Positions 6,389 through 14,658 of a DNA stretch of 34,336 nucleotides are shown in pieces. The translations under genes were made by a program, and so were the position numbers. How positions within the stretch are numbered: position 1 is the stretch's first letter; the number at the start of each line of letters is the position of its first letter. Below the pieces are notes generated by a model. That model was given only the letters and a program-made list of their open reading frames with translations, was not told the origin of the DNA and did not search any database. This DNA comes from Fidelibacterota bacterium (lineage in GTDB: Bacteria; Fidelibacterota; Marinisomatia; SCGC-AAA003-L08; D37C17). The stretch is from positions 56,307 through 90,642 of the forward strand of contig PBGO01000018.1 of the NCBI GenBank assembly GCA_002719095.1. Reading direction: 5' to 3'.

Positions 6389-7984
6389 TCAGTCTAAATC
6401 AATAATTATATTAACTAAAGTAACAACATCAAGAACATTTAGCTCATTATCAAAATTTAAATCTGCTAAAATCATTTGTTGATTATTAAAGTTGATATTG
6501 TTTGTTAAATAACTCACTAAACCTACAACATCTAAAACGTTTAATGTTTCATCAACGTTAATATCACCAATTATCATGTTATGATCTATTCGATGAACTG
6601 AGTTTTCTGAGTGATTAACGTACCAAATTTTTCTGTCTGGACCAATTTTTACTCCCATTATACTATTTTGATAACCAGTATCGATTACACCAATTTCTTG
6701 CGGGTTATATGATGATGTATCATAGATGTGTATGTACCCAGATTCATAGTCACTTACAACAAGGCGATTGTTATAAAAGTCAATTCCTGAAGGCTTTAAA
6801 AGTCCCTGTTCAATATAAATATCCCACGACGCATTCTCCATAAGCCAATATTGTTCAAGAGATTCTCCATAAGGATTAAGCTCTTCTAGATAATTACCTG
6901 AAAAAGTATCAAAAATCAATATTCTCTGGTTACCTGTATCCGCAATATAAAGCAGACCGGTATTGTCATCAAATACTAGATGACTGGAAACACCATCATG
7001 CATATTTATCTCAATATCATCATATCTCCACACTTTGCCATCGGAATGATCATGTCCTCCTGGTTCATGTGGATTAGAAAAATCATACCTAACAATTGAC
7101 GAGTGATACCCATCAAAAACCCAATAAACATTTCCAGTACCTGCATAATCTATTCCCATTGAAAAAGGGCTTTGATGAATCATATCTAAATGACTTCCTA
7201 GTAAAGGTCCATTCTGATTTATAATAGCATACTGAGAAAGGTTAGAATCCCATAAAGTTGGTCCACTAAAGAAACCATTAATATTATTATTTGCATCTTT
7301 ACACTCAAGAGTGTTAGCGAAAAAACCCTGATTATCAAATGCTAATGCGCTTGCTGTATTCATAAAATGTCTTGAATAAGAATCTTTTCTATACTCTGAT
7401 GTTTGATTCGATTCCCCCGCATCACTGTATATCACTGTACTACCTCCTGGCTCAAGCTTTTTAGCATATATTATACTTTCTGAAAAGTCTGTCAACTGCC
7501 AAGAAATTTCTTTTGCCCAATCATCAGTATTGATTATCACTTCGATTGAAGATTCATTTTCTGCACAAGAATTCGGGCACGAAGACTCTATGAAAAATGA
7601 AGTTGATTCGCTAGATTCATATTCTCCTCCTGAAGCGTAAATATTATTACAATCAGAAACAAGATAAGAACCTTCACCGCTATCGCAACAAATACCGTCA
7701 TCATCAGAATCATAAATAGTAAAAATCAAATTCATATTTACTGGCAAACAATGGCTTGTTATAATTTGACTATTATTTTGGTAGGCATCTTCACCCTGAT
7801 TCAATACCCATAATTGATTATTAATAATTGGATGGAAATCTAAATCTCTTGGTTTTTCTACTCCATCCTCAATTGTACCTATAAGTTCATGGTTATGGGA
7901 ACTATTAATATATAAATCGATTGGGTTTTGTGCTAAAATTATCGTTAAAAAAACCAAAAAAATATTACTTTTATTAGAAACCAT
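6389..7984 (-). CDS. Secreted NHL-type beta-propeller protein with inserted DGICC module and C-terminal dockerin-like repeats
   Basis: Extracellular protein of unknown role. A signal peptide (about residues 8-19, ending AQN) comes first. NHL/SMP-30-like blade motifs occur at about 45-62 (PRDLDFHP, LWVLNQ) and again from about 205 to 465 (SALAFDNQGFFA, LLYIADTGNQRILIFD, GIDFYNNRLVVSDY, KIWYVNHSENSVHRID). Between them, roughly residues 67-181, lies a Cys-rich insert with SHCLP, IYDSDDDGICC and TDDWAKEISWQL, in an order reversed relative to the usual module. The last 60 residues hold two dockerin-like calcium loops (GDINVDETLNVLDVV and ADLNFDNELNVLDVV). The gene follows the S9 peptidase gene by 11 bases and is probably in one operon with it. 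Ligand or substrate unknown. Confidence 0.85.
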   Translation of the reverse strand: MVSNKSNIFLVFLTIILAQNPIDLYINSSHNHELIGTIEDGVEKPRDLDFHPIINNQLWVLNQGEDAYQNNSQIITSHCLPVNMNLIFTIYDSDDDGICCDSGEGSYLVSDCNNIYASGGEYESSESTSFFIESSCPNSCAENESSIEVIINTDDWAKEISWQLTDFSESIIYAKKLEPGGSTVIYSDAGESNQTSEYRKDSYSRHFMNTASALAFDNQGFFANTLECKDANNNINGFFSGPTLWDSNLSQYAIINQNGPLLGSHLDMIHQSPFSMGIDYAGTGNVYWVFDGYHSSIVRYDFSNPHEPGGHDHSDGKVWRYDDIEINMHDGVSSHLVFDDNTGLLYIADTGNQRILIFDTFSGNYLEELNPYGESLEQYWLMENASWDIYIEQGLLKPSGIDFYNNRLVVSDYESGYIHIYDTSSYNPQEIGVIDTGYQNSIMGVKIGPDRKIWYVNHSENSVHRIDHNMIIGDINVDETLNVLDVVGLVSYLTNNINFNNQQMILADLNFDNELNVLDVVTLVNIIIDLD

Positions 7985-7995
7985 ATTATTTGAAC

Positions 7996-9921
7996 TTATT
8001 TCTTCAAATGTTTATTTAAAAAAGTTATCATTTCTCTGTAAAAATCAAATTGATTTGATTCATTGTAAAAACCATGGCCTTCATCTTCTTTCAACATATA
8101 AGGAACGTCGATTCCCTTAAGTTTAAGAGCATTTACAATCTGGTCAGATTCAGCTTGTTTAACTCTTGGATCGTTTGCGCCTTGAGCAACGAAAAGAGGT
8201 GCTTTTATTTTATCAATATGGAATAATGGAGATGCTGCTCTAAGTAGCTCTTCCTCAGTTTCAGGATTACCAATCATCTCATACATCATTTGTCTTCCTA
8301 ATTCCCAATATGGAGGTAAAGTTTCAAGAAGTGTAAAAATATTTGAAACTCCGACATAGTCTACCCCGCAAGCATACAAGTCTGGTGTAAAGGCTAATCC
8401 AGCTAAAGTCGCATAACCACCATAAGATGCTCCATATATTCCAATTCTATCAGGATCTGCAATACCTTCATCAATAAGCCAATTCACCCCGTCAGTTATA
8501 TCATCTTGCATAGTTTTCCCCCATTGCTTAAAACTTGCCTCCCAAAAATCTCTTCCATATCCAACACTTCCGCGGAAGTTCATTTGAAGTACTGCATATC
8601 CCCTATTTGCTAAGAACTGAACTTGTGAGTCAAACCCCCAATTATCTCTTGCCCAAGGGCCACCGTGAGGATTTATAATTACTGGTATTTTTTCATTTTT
8701 TTTATAATTTAAAGGTAAAGTCAAATATCCAGGAATTGTCAAGCCATCTCGAGACTTGTAAGATATTGGAGTCATGAAAGCCATATCTTTTTCATTTAAC
8801 CATGGACTTAAGTCAGCCAACTTGATCAGGTTGTCTTGTTTAATGTCATAATAATAGTAGGTTCCTCTTGATCGATCACTATATGTTATAACAATTGCTT
8901 TAGTTTCATCCTTACTAAAATCTGTTAACGCAACTTCAAATCCTTCTAACTTGGACTCCAGTTTTTTTTGCAAACTTTCTCTCCATTCATCAAAAAAGTG
9001 TGTCTGTCTTTTATCAGTTGTGTAAGAAACACCAGTAATTTTTTTTCGTTTCTTAGACCGCATGAGGCCATAAACATCTACCTCATCGTTTTCAAAAATT
9101 AATTCATATTCTTTTGCCTGATTTAAATCAAATTTAAATATTGCGCTTTTATCTCTTCCTCTGTTAGAAGAAACATATAATTCTTTATTATCAAAAGTGA
9201 AGTATAGTGGAGATACAGATTCTTTAAAATTCGTAGTTAAAATAGATTTAAATTCGTCTGACTCGGACTCTCTATAAAGAAGGCTTGAATTTACTCCATC
9301 GGAGGTTGTTGCAATTCGCAATTTGCCATCATTATCAGTCATCCATCCAGAAATATTACCCGGGTTTTCTGCAATCATTTGCATTTCACCACTATTAACA
9401 TTAAGACGATAAACATCATGAATTCTTGCATTTCTTTTGTTAATCGCAACCAAAATAAAATTTGGATCATCCTCTAAATTATCTGTAATTCTTGCTTGTA
9501 TATTTTCAAATGGAGTTAAATCAATATTATTTTTACCATCAATATTTACTGCATAAATATGGATGTTCTCATCCCCTCCCTTATCTTGTACATAAGCAAT
9601 TCTCTCATCGTTTAGCCAACCATAACCATAGAGACTTCTCTCTGAAGCTGACGTTAATCTGATTTCGTTATCAGAGTCAATTTCTCTTATATAAACATTC
9701 ATCATTCTATTTCCATCTTCCCAAGGTTTCATATAAGATATATATTTACCATTAGGAGATAATTGAAATGATGACATTTCTGGATTTCTAAAAAAATCCT
9801 CTAATGGAATTTCTTTAACAGAATTAATAAGATTCATTGCATAATCTCCTTCATTTGATTTTTGACAACTGTAAAATAAAATTATGTTAATTGAAAGTAG
9901 AGCTATTATTAAATTTTTCAT
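7996..9921 (-). CDS. S9 family prolyl oligopeptidase / acylaminoacyl-peptidase-like lipoprotein
   Basis: Serine peptidase predicted to cut short peptides outside the cytoplasm. The N-terminus (KNLIIALLSINIILFYSCQK) is a signal peptide with a Cys at the expected lipobox place. Residues about 40-370 form a WD40-like seven-blade propeller. The alpha/beta-hydrolase domain follows (about 385-641) with the nucleophile Ser near residue 500 in GIYGASYGGYATL, the Asp near 582 in ANDPRVKQ, the His near 617 in EGHGFYN, and an oxyanion-region HGGPWARD. Length is typical of S9C enzymes. A good GAGGAAT Shine-Dalgarno precedes the ATG. It is the first gene of a pair with the NHL protein, and fits the peptide-scavenging theme of the window. 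Confidence 0.95.
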   Translation of the reverse strand: MKNLIIALLSINIILFYSCQKSNEGDYAMNLINSVKEIPLEDFFRNPEMSSFQLSPNGKYISYMKPWEDGNRMMNVYIREIDSDNEIRLTSASERSLYGYGWLNDERIAYVQDKGGDENIHIYAVNIDGKNNIDLTPFENIQARITDNLEDDPNFILVAINKRNARIHDVYRLNVNSGEMQMIAENPGNISGWMTDNDGKLRIATTSDGVNSSLLYRESESDEFKSILTTNFKESVSPLYFTFDNKELYVSSNRGRDKSAIFKFDLNQAKEYELIFENDEVDVYGLMRSKKRKKITGVSYTTDKRQTHFFDEWRESLQKKLESKLEGFEVALTDFSKDETKAIVITYSDRSRGTYYYYDIKQDNLIKLADLSPWLNEKDMAFMTPISYKSRDGLTIPGYLTLPLNYKKNEKIPVIINPHGGPWARDNWGFDSQVQFLANRGYAVLQMNFRGSVGYGRDFWEASFKQWGKTMQDDITDGVNWLIDEGIADPDRIGIYGASYGGYATLAGLAFTPDLYACGVDYVGVSNIFTLLETLPPYWELGRQMMYEMIGNPETEEELLRAASPLFHIDKIKAPLFVAQGANDPRVKQAESDQIVNALKLKGIDVPYMLKEDEGHGFYNESNQFDFYREMITFLNKHLKK

Positions 9922-9998
9922 TTATTCCTCAAATTTTTTTGGTTTAAAAATAGTTCAAATAGTCCTTATAATATATATCTAATTAACTTAAGTAAAAT

Positions 9999-10886
9999 AT
10001 GAAAAATAAAATACTAACTGTAGGATCGATTGCTATTGATGAGCTTCATACGCCTAAGGGTTCGCAAAAGAATATTCTTGGAGGTTCAGCAACATTTTTC
10101 TCTATTGCAGCATCAAAATATAATCCAATTAATCTAATTGGAATTGTTGGAAATGATTTTCCGAAAGAGGGCTGGGATTTATTCAGAAGATATAACATTA
10201 ATACAGACCTTGTATCTAGGAAAGATGGTCAAACCTTTAACTGGGGAGGAAGATACTCAGATGATTATTCAATAAGAGAAACAATATATACCAACCTTGG
10301 TGTCTTTGATAATTATTCGCCAACCTTGCCTGAATCCTTAGATACTGACTATTTATATTTAGGTAACATCCAGCCATCCCTTCAACTTGATGTGATTAAG
10401 CAAGTTAAGAATAAAAAGAGAGTTGTTAGCGATACAATGAATCTATGGATAAATCTTGATAAAAAAGGTCTGTGGAACGTCATAAAAAAAAGTAATATTT
10501 TTTTACTTAATGACGAAGAAGCTATGGAACTTACAGATGAAACAGATCTAGAAAAGATTGCTGAAATATTACTTTCATCAGGACCTGAAATTGTCATAAT
10601 TAAAAAAGGATCTAAAGGGGCTTTCTTGGCAACAAATAATACCAAAATTAATGTGCCTGTTTATGATAAGATTAATTTGTTTGATCCAACAGGTGCCGGG
10701 GATAGCTTCGCTGGCGGGCTAGTAGGGTACTTTTCTAAAAATGGAGAGAATAATCTTAGAGAAGCAATGATTCACGCAACGGTAACTGCATCATATACTG
10801 TTTCAGATTTTGGAGTCAAGGGCTTAATATCAAGCTCACAAAAATCGTTCGAAGATAGGTGTGAATACTTAAGATCTAAAATTTAA
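9999..10886 (+). CDS. PfkB-family carbohydrate/nucleoside kinase
   Basis: ATP-dependent kinase of the ribokinase/PfkB fold. The N-terminal TVGSIAIDELHTP and the substrate-lid motif LGGSATFFSIAA are present. The C-terminal PfkB signature 2 is intact at residues 229-240 (DPTGAGDSFAGG), with the catalytic base at Asp235. Length (295) is normal. The substrate cannot be read from the sequence; sugar, nucleoside and other PfkB members all share these motifs. The gene diverges from the S9 peptidase gene and is followed by a weak hairpin plus T-run before hsp20. A TATAAT-like hexamer lies about 30 bases upstream of the ATG, without a convincing -35 box. Confidence 0.93.
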   Translation: MKNKILTVGSIAIDELHTPKGSQKNILGGSATFFSIAASKYNPINLIGIVGNDFPKEGWDLFRRYNINTDLVSRKDGQTFNWGGRYSDDYSIRETIYTNLGVFDNYSPTLPESLDTDYLYLGNIQPSLQLDVIKQVKNKKRVVSDTMNLWINLDKKGLWNVIKKSNIFLLNDEEAMELTDETDLEKIAEILLSSGPEIVIIKKGSKGAFLATNNTKINVPVYDKINLFDPTGAGDSFAGGLVGYFSKNGENNLREAMIHATVTASYTVSDFGVKGLISSSQKSFEDRCEYLRSKI

Positions 10887-10905
10887 AAGACATATTGTCA
10901 TATAT

Positions 10906-10928
10906 AGTGACTTTTTGTCATCTTTTTT
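10906..10928 (+). terminator. Weak hairpin with T-run after the PfkB gene
   Basis: AGTGAC - TTTTT - GTCA(T)CT can pair with one bulged base and is followed by TTTTT and more T-rich sequence to about 10944. The stem is short, so this is only a possible terminator. Confidence 0.3.
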
Positions 10929-10999
10929 CTGCTTTTTTTCTTTTGGTCTGATTATTGAATTATTTGTTATGAGTTTATTAACAACAAAAGGAGATAATT

Positions 11000-11413
11000 A
11001 TGAACTTAATAAAAGTAAAAAGCAACCCATCAGTATACAATGCTGTTGATTCAATTTTTGATAATTTTTTAACAAGTTTTAGTGAGCCAAAAAGTTGGTC
11101 ACCAAAATATAACATTATTGAGAATGAAGACAATTTCATCGTTCTGTATGAAGTTCCCGGCTTAAAAAAAGAAGAAATAAAAGTTAAAACAGATAGTAAA
11201 AATCTATATGTTTCAGCCAAGAATGATATCTCACAACAAAATGATTCATATTATAGTGATTTTAATAATACTTGTTTCTCAAATAAATTCAGTTTACCTG
11301 ATAATATTAAGTCAAGCGGAATAGAGTCAAAACTAGAAAATGGAATTTTAGAAATAATAATCCCAAAAGAGATAAGTGTTTCAGAAAAGATGAAAACTAT
11401 TAAAATTAAATAG
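11000..11413 (+). CDS. Small heat-shock protein, Hsp20/alpha-crystallin family
   Basis: ATP-independent holdase that keeps unfolded cytosolic proteins soluble. The 137-residue length is typical. The alpha-crystallin domain runs from about residue 36 (PKYNIIENEDNFIVLYEVPG) to the end, with FSLPDNIK and the family hallmark LENGILEIIIPK near its C-terminus. A short C-terminal tail contains TIKIK, a plausible I-x-I anchoring motif. The ATG has a strong Shine-Dalgarno (AAAGGAG at a 7-base spacing). The gene stands alone between the PfkB hairpin and a strong terminator. I found no CIRCE operator upstream. Confidence 0.95.
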   Translation: MNLIKVKSNPSVYNAVDSIFDNFLTSFSEPKSWSPKYNIIENEDNFIVLYEVPGLKKEEIKVKTDSKNLYVSAKNDISQQNDSYYSDFNNTCFSNKFSLPDNIKSSGIESKLENGILEIIIPKEISVSEKMKTIKIK

Positions 11414-11427
11414 TAAGTCAACTTATC

Positions 11428-11460
11428 AAAAAAAGGGAGGTTTAAAGACCTCCCTTTTTT
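11428..11460 (+). terminator. Strong rho-independent terminator after hsp20
   Basis: A near-perfect inverted repeat, AAAAAAGGGAGGT and ACCTCCCTTTTTT around a TTAAAG loop, ends in a run of six T. The flanking A and T tracts make it potentially bidirectional. It ends only 11 bases before the start codon of the next plus-strand gene, so that gene needs its own promoter overlapping the terminator, or read-through. Confidence 0.93.
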
Positions 11461-11471
11461 AAACTATCCAA

Positions 11472-11897
11472 ATGAAATCCAAAAGCCTAAGACCATTTCA
11501 TCTTGCTTTTCCTGTTAATGACATAACCGAATCTAAAGTATGGTATGTCAAATTTCTAGGTTGTAAAGTTGGTAGAGAATCTAAAACATGGATTGATTTT
11601 AATTTTTTTGGCCACCAAATAAGCGCTCATTTATCAATTGAAAAACAAAGTTCGCAAAAAAATGACGTAGACTCCAAAAAAATTCCTATTAGACATTTCG
11701 GAATTATACTGCGTGAAAGCGATTGGAACAATCTAAAAAATAGACTTATAAATTTAAATATCAATTTTATTGTAGAACCCTACAGACGATTCAAAAACCA
11801 AAAAGGAGAACAGTCAACATTTTTTATAAAAGATCCTTCTGGTAATTATTTGGAATTTAAATCATTCAAAAATGACAGTGCTATTTTTGAAAATTAA
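11472..11897 (+). CDS. VOC-fold (glyoxalase/dioxygenase superfamily) protein
   Basis: Single-domain metalloprotein of 141 residues with the paired beta-alpha-beta-beta-beta layout of the vicinal-oxygen-chelate superfamily. Candidate metal ligands are His10 (PFHLAFPV), His75 (IRHFGIIL) and Glu128 (GNYLEFKSF). Conserved stretches include LGCKVGR, WIDFNFFGHQ and FIKDPSGNYLEF. The reaction is not readable; dioxygenase-like, lyase-like and resistance functions share this fold. It begins just after the hsp20 terminator and has no clear Shine-Dalgarno. Its TAA stop shares a TTAA palindrome with the TAA stop of the convergent ABC transporter gene, so the two reading frames overlap by four bases with no terminator between. 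Confidence 0.88.
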   Translation: MKSKSLRPFHLAFPVNDITESKVWYVKFLGCKVGRESKTWIDFNFFGHQISAHLSIEKQSSQKNDVDSKKIPIRHFGIILRESDWNNLKNRLINLNINFIVEPYRRFKNQKGEQSTFFIKDPSGNYLEFKSFKNDSAIFEN

Positions 11898-13672
11898 TCT
11901 AGAACAACACCCGTTTGAATGTCCCAAAGTTTTTTGTACAGCCCTTCTTCTAATATTAAATCTTCGTGATTACCTTGTTCTGCAACTTTTCCATCATCAA
12001 TGACAATAATTTTATCAGCGTATCTAATTGTTGATAATCGATGGGCTATTACTAAAGCTGTTCTGTTTTTACAAATATCTTTCATAGATTTCTGAATCAA
12101 AGACTCTGTATGATTATCAATGGAAGATGTTGCCTCGTCAAAAACTAAAATTGGAGGATTTTTATATAAAGCCCTAGCAATTGCAAGCCTTTGTTTCTGA
12201 CCTCCAGATAACTTGACACCTCTTTCCCCAATCATAGTTTCGAAATCTTTATCAAAGCTTTCGATAAACTCAATTGATTGACTTAAAATTGCCGCCCTTT
12301 TCATATTTTCAATATCTGCTTTCTCTGATGGATAAATAATATTATCTTTGATTGTTCCGTCAAAAAGAAAAGTATCTTGACCAACCAAACCAATGTTCTT
12401 CCTTAACTGATTCAGCTTTAAATTTTTTATATTCTCATTACCAATTAAAATTTCTCCTAATTGAGGATCGTAGAATCGAAGCAAAAGCTTAACCAAGCTT
12501 GTCTTACCAGCTCCGGTAGGACCAACAATTGCTGTAATTTTATTTTTTTCAACTGAAAAACTAATGCTATCAAAAATTGTATTTTTCTTATTGTAATAAA
12601 AGTTAACTGAATTAAATGAGATAGATTGATCAAACTTTAAAAATCCTCCCTCCTGTCCATCCTTAATAGTAGGAATAAAATCAATTGTGTCTAAAATTCT
12701 CTTTGTTGACGCCATCGATCTTTCAAATAAATCAACAATTTCACCTAAACTTGTAAAAGGCCATAGAAACCTTTGCGTCAAAAATAGAAGCATAGCGAAT
12801 TCACCTGCACTAATTTCCTTATTCAATGCCATCAAACTTCCCAAAACCATTGTTGCAAGAAATCCACTCAATACTCCCATTCTAACTATAGGAACAAAAG
12901 CTGAGCTAAGTCTTATAGCACCCTTATTTTTATCCAAATACTTATGACTTAAAGCCTCAATCTTATCTATTTCCTTATCCTCTGAGGCAAAACTTTTGAT
13001 TGTAATAATTCCAAGTAAATTATTGAAAATAGATGAGTTAAGATCTCCTACAGATTTTCTAACATCCAAATATTTTGGAGATAAGTTTTTCTGAAAAAAC
13101 ATTGATATAAAAAAAATAATTGGAATGGGAATTAGAATAATTGTAGCTATAAGTGGAGAAATCAAAAAGAAAACCCCTCCAATCAAAACTGTCGATACAA
13201 TAATCTGGACAATTTGATTGATACCATTATTGATAAATCTTTCTAATTGATTGACGTCATCATTAATTATTGATGTAATGTTTCCTAGCTTTTGATTTTC
13301 ATGCCATCTTATATCAAGGCTTTGTACGTTTGAATATAAATCACGCCTTACATCATGCTCTATTGATTGAGCAATATTCCTCCAACCTACCATGTATAAA
13401 TATTGAAAAATAGATTCAAAAGCCCATATCCCGAATGTTAGAATTGCTAAAGTTATAACCTGATCTTTTGAATCATGTATACCAAATAAATTTAAAAAGT
13501 TATTGTCCGAGCTTGTAACAACATCAACTGCTATACCCAAAAGTATTTCAGGAGCTATATCAAAAAGCTTATTAATAACGGAGTATGTAGTAGCTAAATA
13601 AATTTTACACCTCCATTTCCTTGCAAACTTAAAAAATCGTAAAAATGACTTTAGAGAGTTTGTATCGTTCAT
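11894..13672 (-). CDS. ABC exporter, fused permease and ATPase (MsbA-like)
   Basis: Half-transporter of 592 residues that should dimerise in the inner membrane and export a hydrophobic or lipid substrate. The N-terminal ~330 residues form a six-helix ABC exporter domain with ENQKLGNITSIINDDVNQLE, the conserved intracellular loop. The ATPase part has Walker A GPTGAGKTS near residue 385, Q-loop VGQDTFLFDGT, signature LSGGQKQRLAIARAL, Walker B ILVFDEATSSID and H-loop AHRLST, all intact. Substrate is unknown; MsbA-like and multidrug-like half-transporters look alike at this level. The start codon overlaps the stop of the upstream ROK kinase gene (ATGA), so the pair is an operon. Confidence 0.95.
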   Translation of the reverse strand: MNDTNSLKSFLRFFKFARKWRCKIYLATTYSVINKLFDIAPEILLGIAVDVVTSSDNNFLNLFGIHDSKDQVITLAILTFGIWAFESIFQYLYMVGWRNIAQSIEHDVRRDLYSNVQSLDIRWHENQKLGNITSIINDDVNQLERFINNGINQIVQIIVSTVLIGGVFFLISPLIATIILIPIPIIFFISMFFQKNLSPKYLDVRKSVGDLNSSIFNNLLGIITIKSFASEDKEIDKIEALSHKYLDKNKGAIRLSSAFVPIVRMGVLSGFLATMVLGSLMALNKEISAGEFAMLLFLTQRFLWPFTSLGEIVDLFERSMASTKRILDTIDFIPTIKDGQEGGFLKFDQSISFNSVNFYYNKKNTIFDSISFSVEKNKITAIVGPTGAGKTSLVKLLLRFYDPQLGEILIGNENIKNLKLNQLRKNIGLVGQDTFLFDGTIKDNIIYPSEKADIENMKRAAILSQSIEFIESFDKDFETMIGERGVKLSGGQKQRLAIARALYKNPPILVFDEATSSIDNHTESLIQKSMKDICKNRTALVIAHRLSTIRYADKIIVIDDGKVAEQGNHEDLILEEGLYKKLWDIQTGVVLD

Positions 13673-14559
13673 TTGGTTTTCAAATTAATAGCAGCACCCA
13701 CCATATGAGATTTACTTTTAAATTTACTTTCTTGAACTTTACATGGAAATTGTCTGAAAATTGGTGAGTTTTCACTTATAGATTTTAGCATTTCCTCCTT
13801 GTAAATAGCAAATGCTTTTGATAGACCACCTCCAATTACAATTACTCCCGGGTCAATCATATTTATGACATGACTTATGACAACGCCAAGATTTCTTCCA
13901 AAATCGTTAAATATTTCTTTTGCTTTATGATCACCATCAATAGCATATTTTTGAATTATTCTTGGACTTATTTTTTGTCCATAAATTTTTTCAATATTAT
14001 TTTTAATATATTTTAGACAGACCTTGTCTTCCCAAATACCCCATTCACAAGATGAGATACCGTATTCAGCTGCCATACCATTTTTACCCAGATGCATTTT
14101 TCCATTCAATACAACTCCAAACCCTAATCCTGTTCCCAAAGTTATACCAACAAAAATCTCCTCTTTTTTGTGAGCTTGTGACCACTCTCCTAACGCAAAT
14201 AAATTGGCGTCATTTTCAATCAAAACCTCACAATTAAAGTATCGTTGTAATTTTAATTTTAAAGAAAAATTTTGGAATAACTTCAAATTTGGAGTTTCGA
14301 GTATGATACCATTTTTTGAATCTAAAGGACCCGGACAAGCAACAGATAAACCATTGACTCTTGATTTATCAATACTATTTTTTTTTAATAATCTATTAAT
14401 TTGAAAACATATTCCCTTAAGAAGCTCTGATGCGGTGGAATAATTTCTTACCTGATCTTTTGGAGACATATCTAGAATAGCTAATTTATCATAGCTCAAT
14501 ATAGCTGATTCAAAAGTAGTTCCACCAATGTCAATAGTGATAATAGTATCTTTTTTCAC
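13669..14559 (-). CDS. ROK-family sugar kinase with a degenerate zinc site
   Basis: Probable glucokinase-like ATP-dependent hexose kinase. The phosphate-binding loop TIDIGGTT starts at residue 8, the sugar-binding segment is GLSVACPGPLD, the catalytic Asp117 is in ENDANLFALGE, and LGTGLGFG completes the ATP site. In most ROK kinases E-x-G-H is followed by a C-x-C-G-x-x-G-C-x-E zinc motif. Here the region reads AAEYGISSCEWGIWEDKVC: the His is Ile and only two Cys remain, ten apart, so normal zinc binding is unlikely. Start is GTG at 14557-14559, which gives the usual N-terminal spacing to DIGGT; a TATAAT sequence lies eight bases upstream of it. The stop overlaps the ABC exporter start. Confidence 0.88.
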   Translation of the reverse strand: MKKDTIITIDIGGTTFESAILSYDKLAILDMSPKDQVRNYSTASELLKGICFQINRLLKKNSIDKSRVNGLSVACPGPLDSKNGIILETPNLKLFQNFSLKLKLQRYFNCEVLIENDANLFALGEWSQAHKKEEIFVGITLGTGLGFGVVLNGKMHLGKNGMAAEYGISSCEWGIWEDKVCLKYIKNNIEKIYGQKISPRIIQKYAIDGDHKAKEIFNDFGRNLGVVISHVINMIDPGVIVIGGGLSKAFAIYKEEMLKSISENSPIFRQFPCKVQESKFKSKSHMVGAAINLKTK

Positions 14560-14560
14560 A

Positions 14561-14590
14561 AATGTAAATTATAACCCTTACATTATGTAA
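14561..14590. promoter_or_regulatory. Operator-like inverted repeats between divergent ROK and C25-like genes
   Basis: AATGTAA (14561-14567) and TTACATT (14578-14584) form a perfect 7-base inverted repeat spaced by 10. The right half also forms a perfect 13-base palindrome, TTACATTATGTAA (14578-14590). The TATAAT-like box for the minus-strand ROK gene lies inside the 10-base spacer. The arrangement fits a repressor site on a divergent promoter, but AT-rich sequence makes chance palindromes common. Confidence 0.35.
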
Positions 14591-14658
14591 CAAATTAATT
14601 ATTTAGTGCTTGATACAATTAGCATAAATTTACTTTGAATTGTAAAATGGAGATAATT

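Noticed and set aside
10887-10999. CIRCE or other named heat-shock operator upstream of hsp20
   Set aside because: I looked for the TTAGCACTC-N9-GAGTGCTAA pattern and a ROSE-like hairpin over the Shine-Dalgarno and found neither.
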